From Thermothelomyces thermophilus ATCC 42464 (lineage: Eukaryota > Ascomycota > Sordariomycetes > Sordariales > Chaetomiaceae), in assembly GCF_000226095.1 (NCBI RefSeq), contig NC_016473.1:4340001-4404000 (forward strand): DNA of 64,000 nt. Reading direction: 5' to 3'. Every line of letters begins with the position of its first letter. The first letter of the stretch is position 1. Below, piece by piece: positions 60,041 through 64,000 of the stretch. The translations under genes were made by a program, and so were the position numbers. The notes under the pieces are model-generated. The model worked only from the letters and a program-made list of their open reading frames with translations. It was not told the origin of the DNA and did not search any database.

Positions 60041-61496
60041 TGCTGTGATCGGCCCGGTAGGTGCACTCGTCTCAATCGCCTCCAATCGGGGGCCCTATTT
60101 TTTTTTTTTTTTTCCCCTTTGTGGCAGAAGTGACAGAACTGCGACGCGCAATTCCTGGCAGTTCCTGGATCGAATCAAACGGGCGGGCTATGACGGCACC
60201 AGCCTCTTGAGTTGCTCAATAAGCAAGTGTGGAGTTGCAACACGAGGATCCATCCAGCTCAATCCAAGCTTTCGCGGGCAAAGTGAGGGACAGGGAGCCC
60301 GGCGTTCGCGATGGTCTAGGTCGTCGCAATTCAAGGGGAGAGGGGGGTGTCCTGGTTTCCCCCCACAGATGGCCGAGGGGGAAGAAGTGGTCGTATTTAG
60401 TTAGTGGGAATTCTGGGAGGATGGGAAACAGTCGGCTCGGCAGCTGGCGGGCATTTTACGGGTTAGTTAGTGGAGGGAGGTTGTAAACGGTTCCAAGCGC
60501 CGAGTGTGCGGATCCTAAGGCACATCGGTTGATGGCAGGTCCAAGCTCCTTCCCGGTCGAATCTTGGAAACCAGTTGCGAGGGGCAACGGGACGGAACGA
60601 GACCCCACCCCCACCTGCCCCAATCAGGGTCTCAAGGAGCGGGGTGCGGTGCGCTTGCATGCCGTTCAAGTGCCGGGGTCACCCTCCAATTGGTCCAAGC
60701 AGCCGCGCCGATTTGTCGGGACTGGCCGTCTCAGCTCTTGGTTTCCTCTGCCAGCGTATCGACTTGCATTGTCTCCATTCCACTGTGGCGCATTGCTGCG
60801 AACGACGTCGGCTCTCTCTTAGCCACAAATTAGTAACACCTGAGCAACATAGACCTCCAAGTCTGTAAATCGGCGCTGTGAGGAACTCCAGCCTAGACAT
60901 ACTACAAGCTCGTAGTCTGCTTACTAGCTTCGCTTCGGTCGTCACCGTTATCTCTCCAATCACGTCGTTCCTTTTCCGATCTGCTCAGAGCGGTGAGCCC
61001 TCTACTCTAGTGTAGTAGTGTAGGCCAGCTCCCCACCTTGGACCAATCGCAAAGTAAACAATGGCCCGTGCCCGTCATCCCGGCACCCGGACAACCAGAG
61101 TGATCCTCCAAGGCCGAAGGACCCCATATATTTTTTTAATAGCACAAGGCAGCACGCCTGCGATCGGCTCGATTTAGGTTGCACCCGCAGCCAGGAGGAA
61201 CCCATCACCAGCGCCTCGGCCCTCCACGTTCGAGGCACCCGGCCGCCCAGCGCCAGACCCAAAATCGCATTGACCGACCGCGACCGACCGCGACCGATCG
61301 CTGCCGTCAGCTCGACTTGACTTACTCGGCCATCGCTTCCATCGGTCTCCACCGCTCACTCGCGGTGTCGTCGTATCCATACCTGGTCCCAACGAGTCCC
61401 GGGTTGGATGCAGTACGTTACCTAGCACCGACCTTGCTTGACATAGCCGAGTCTCGCTGTTGCCCGCGCTCGGTATCGGCCGAGCAAAACACAACA
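60041..61496. other. Divergent intergenic region, CYK3 / GCK-type kinase
   Basis: About 1.5 kb with two promoters. A T run is at about 60099..60113. TCTAGTGTAGTAGTGTAGG at about 61006-61024 resembles the AGTGTAGTGTA strings of the gene desert. GACCGACCGCGACCGACC direct repeats lie near 61273-61300. No gene is seen. Confidence 0.6.
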
Positions 61497-63703
61497 ATGG
61501 CCGACGAAGGGGTTGCGAACCGCTACCAGGTGCTGGAGGAACTCGGACGTGAGTGGGCAACCACGGGCGCATGTGGCTTGCAGATCGCAAGTCGGCTAAT
61601 TGACCTCTCTGCGCAGGCGGGAGCTTCGGCGTCGTGTACAAGGGCATCGATAAGGCGACGGGGGAGACGGTCGCCATCAAGCACGTGAGGCGCAACCTCG
61701 TTCTTCTATTCGAAGGCGCGAAAAAAAAAAAAAAAAACCAAAAATACCCGAGAGACTGACTTTGGCTTGCCCGCGCAGATCGATCTCGAGTCGAGCGAGG
61801 ACGATATCCAGGAGATCCAGCAGGAGATCTCGGTCCTCAGCACATGCGCCAGCAGCTATGTGACGCAATACAAAGCCAGCTTCCTGCGAGGACACAAACT
61901 ATGGATCGTGATGGAGTACTTGGGGGGCGGTTCCTGCCTCGATCTGGTATGTCTTTGCCATACCCATGATAATAAATAACCTCCTGGTCTTGGTTAGGAG
62001 GCCGCCCACCGTCGGTGTGTCGGCGCTGACGGCTTGCGCAGCTCAAGTCGGGCATCTTCAACGAGGCGCACATCGCCATCATCTGCCGCGAGCTATTGTT
62101 CGGTCTCGACTACCTGCATTCGGAAGGGAAGATCCATCGCGACATCAAGGCCGCAAACGTGCTGCTGTCCGACTCGGGCAAGGTCAAGCTGGCCGACTTC
62201 GGCGTCGCCGCGCAGCTGACCTACATGAAGTCGCAGCGGAACACCTTTGTCGGCACGCCCTTCTGGATGGCCCCGGAGGTGATCCAGCAGGCCGGCTACG
62301 ACTTCAAGGCCGACATCTGGTCGCTGGGCATCACGGCCATCGAGCTGGCCATGGGTGAGCCTCCCCATGCCAGCCTCCACCCGATGAAGGTTCTCTTCCA
62401 CATCCCCAAGAACCCGCCGCCCCGGCTCGAGGGCAAGTTCAGCAAGGAGTTCAAGGACTTTGTGGCGCAGTGCCTGGTCAAGGATCCCGACTTCCGGCCC
62501 TCCGCGAAGGAGCTTCTCAAGCATCGGTTCATCCGGTCCGCCGGCAAGGTGGAAGCCCTGCAGGAGCTGATCCAGCGCAAGCGGATGGCCGACGCCAGGG
62601 CAGACCACGCCAAGCACCCTGTCTACTACCAAGAGACACTGCATACCATCTCCGCCAAGGACGAAGCCGACGAGTGGGTCTTCGACACCGTCAAGTCGGT
62701 GGCACCGAGGAGAGAAACTGTTCGGTCCAGGCAGCCGTCCTCCGTATTTGCCGTCGAGGATGCGATGCGCAAGCTCGACGTCGAGGACGGCCCTCTCCAA
62801 CCAAACACCCCAGGCACAGTGCGGAGAGCGACGATGCGGCGGCAGCCATCTTCCGCCTCGCGCCAGAGCTCTCGACAGAACTCGGTCCGCCGCCGTGCCT
62901 CCAACGGCTCACCACGGCCATCCCTCGGGCAGAGGCGCCCTCTGCAACCCGACATGTCGTTCGGCAACTCGGGGTCTACCATGCGTCTGTTCCGGCGCGT
63001 ACCCTCTGACGGCTCCAACCCGGGCTGTCTCGACACTTCCTCCTCGGGGTATGCTGACGAAAACTACCCGCCGCCCGCCTACCACGCCCCCGTCGAGCCG
63101 AACGGCAAAGAGGCCATGCTGGGCCGGCGGCTCTACGACAAAGCCCTGTCCCCCTGCCTCGACGAGCTGCACGCGCAGACGGCCGCCTCCTCGAAGCGGG
63201 AGGCCCTCGCCCGCCTCTCGGATGCCTTCGCCGTCCTCGACGCCATCGACCCCGAAGGCGCCTACCACCTCCTCCGCAACCTGGTCTCGGCCGTCTCCCA
63301 GGACGCCAAGCTCGCCAACGCCTTCCTTCCTCAGCAGTCGCCATCATCCAAACCCTCCCCACAAGACGGCAGCTCACCACAGCAGCAGCAGCAGCAGCAG
63401 AGCACAGTCCTGGTCAAATCTTCCAGGCCTTCCACCGCAGCCAGTACTGCTGCGCCCGCCTCACCAGCACCAGCACCAGCACCTACACCAGCAGCGGCAC
63501 CTACACCAGCAGCGGCGGCAGGGGGCGGCAGTCCGTCTAAGCTTGTCTTCAGCCAAGATAATCCCCACTTGATGAGCCACCACCGCCGGAGAGGTAGTAT
63601 GCTCCCCCAGCCGGCCTCCCCGTCGTCGTCGCCGTCGTCGTCGTCGTCCGCTCCCCAAGGCAAAGGGCTGCCCGGTGGGAAGGATCACGGCAACCGGGAG
63701 AAG

Positions 63704-63740
<37 letters not shown>

Positions 63741-63937
63741 ATAAAGAGCGGGAGCGGGATAGGGAAAAGGAAAAGGAAAGGGAAAGGGAAAAGCTGGCCG
63801 TGCTCGCGCTCGAGGCCAAGTTCCCGGGCAGGCCGGCCGTGCCGGGCATGGAACACTGCAAGGCGCTGTCGGATCTGTTGTACGCTCGGTGGACGGACGG
63901 ATTACGGGCGCGGTGGGGGGTATTGGCGGGCGTCTGA
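61497..63937 (+). CDS. STE20-family (germinal-centre class III) protein kinase
   Basis: Ser/Thr kinase of the MST3/4-YSK1 type; fungal homologues (Sordaria KIN3, Neurospora MST-1) act with STRIPAK in septation and fruiting-body development. Exons 61497..61548, 61617..61684, 61779..61946 and 62042..63937 give 727 residues. The kinase domain is at about 10-260: [11 protein letters not shown] glycine loop, VAIKH lysine, the αC Glu in [20 protein letters not shown] catalytic loop, DFGVAAQL, and the class-typical [13 protein letters not shown] activation segment. The C-terminal half is regulatory and low-complexity: Ser/Arg-rich (about 365-410), a Q8 run, Pro/Ala repeats, an 11-Gly run (about 645-655) and a Lys/Glu/Arg-rich helix. 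The kinase class is firm; KIN3/MST-1 orthology is a likely inference. Confidence 0.93.
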
Positions 63938-64000
63938 GTTGGTTTATTCCTTTTTTTTTTCCTCTTTTTTTTTTCCTTCCCCCTATTCCCTTTGTCTGTT
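63938..64000 (+). other. 3' flank of the kinase gene
   Basis: T- and C-rich sequence to the window end, probably 3' UTR. No polyadenylation signal is clear. Confidence 0.5.

Overview
This is a 64 kb piece of nuclear DNA from a filamentous ascomycete, most likely a Sordariomycete and probably Sordariales or a close relative. The evidence is GC-rich coding sequence, many short GT-AG introns (about 50-100 bp) with CTGAC/CTAAC branch points, and fungus-specific proteins such as Cyk3, Caf16, Mis6/CENP-I, Gid7 and a Tsc2 homologue. The exact genus cannot be fixed from the sequence alone. I found no transposon, virus-like element, rRNA, convincing tRNA or CRISPR array.

Layout, left to right. Between 1 and 11.6 kb lie a mitochondrial release factor (MRF1-like, minus strand, cut by the window edge), cytoplasmic tryptophanyl-tRNA synthetase, a gamma-glutamyltransferase-like Ntn hydrolase, mitochondrial glutaredoxin Grx5 (minus), a short-chain dehydrogenase, and a CaiB/BaiF family III CoA-transferase (AMACR-like). 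Between 13.4 and 19.7 kb lie the dynamin Vps1 and the GID E3 subunit Gid7, both minus. A gene-free stretch of 9.6 kb follows (19.7-29.3 kb); it is rich in short GTAC/TACGGATTAC-type motifs. From 29.3 to 31.5 kb is a PH-domain protein. From 33.3 to 36.7 kb is Cse1 (exportin-2, minus), divergent from a Tsc2-like Rheb GAP at 38.6-43.7 kb. From 46.5 to 48.4 kb (minus) is a GNAT acetyltransferase that carries only the last part of the usual fungal GH3-GNAT fusion. From 51.1 to 53.7 kb is CENP-I/Mis6, then Caf16 (54.0-54.9 kb, minus), Cyk3 (56.0-60.0 kb, minus), and a germinal-centre STE20 kinase (61.5-63.9 kb).

The genes are mostly unlinked housekeeping functions: translation, glutathione and iron-sulphur metabolism, vesicle fission, nuclear export, TOR signalling, kinetochore and cytokinesis. 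There is no biosynthetic cluster or defence system. The best observations are: a 2-nt microexon needed to keep the TrpRS frame and its conserved DPYF motif; eight exact intergenic copies of the 10-mer TACGGATTAC; a GNAT gene lacking the GH3 barrel; a GC-AG intron in CSE1; a 13-bp triple repeat in the AMACR-like promoter; and the large gene desert.

Exon joins were worked out by hand from splice motifs, reading phase and recalled family conservation. All multi-exon models given here add up to whole codons.
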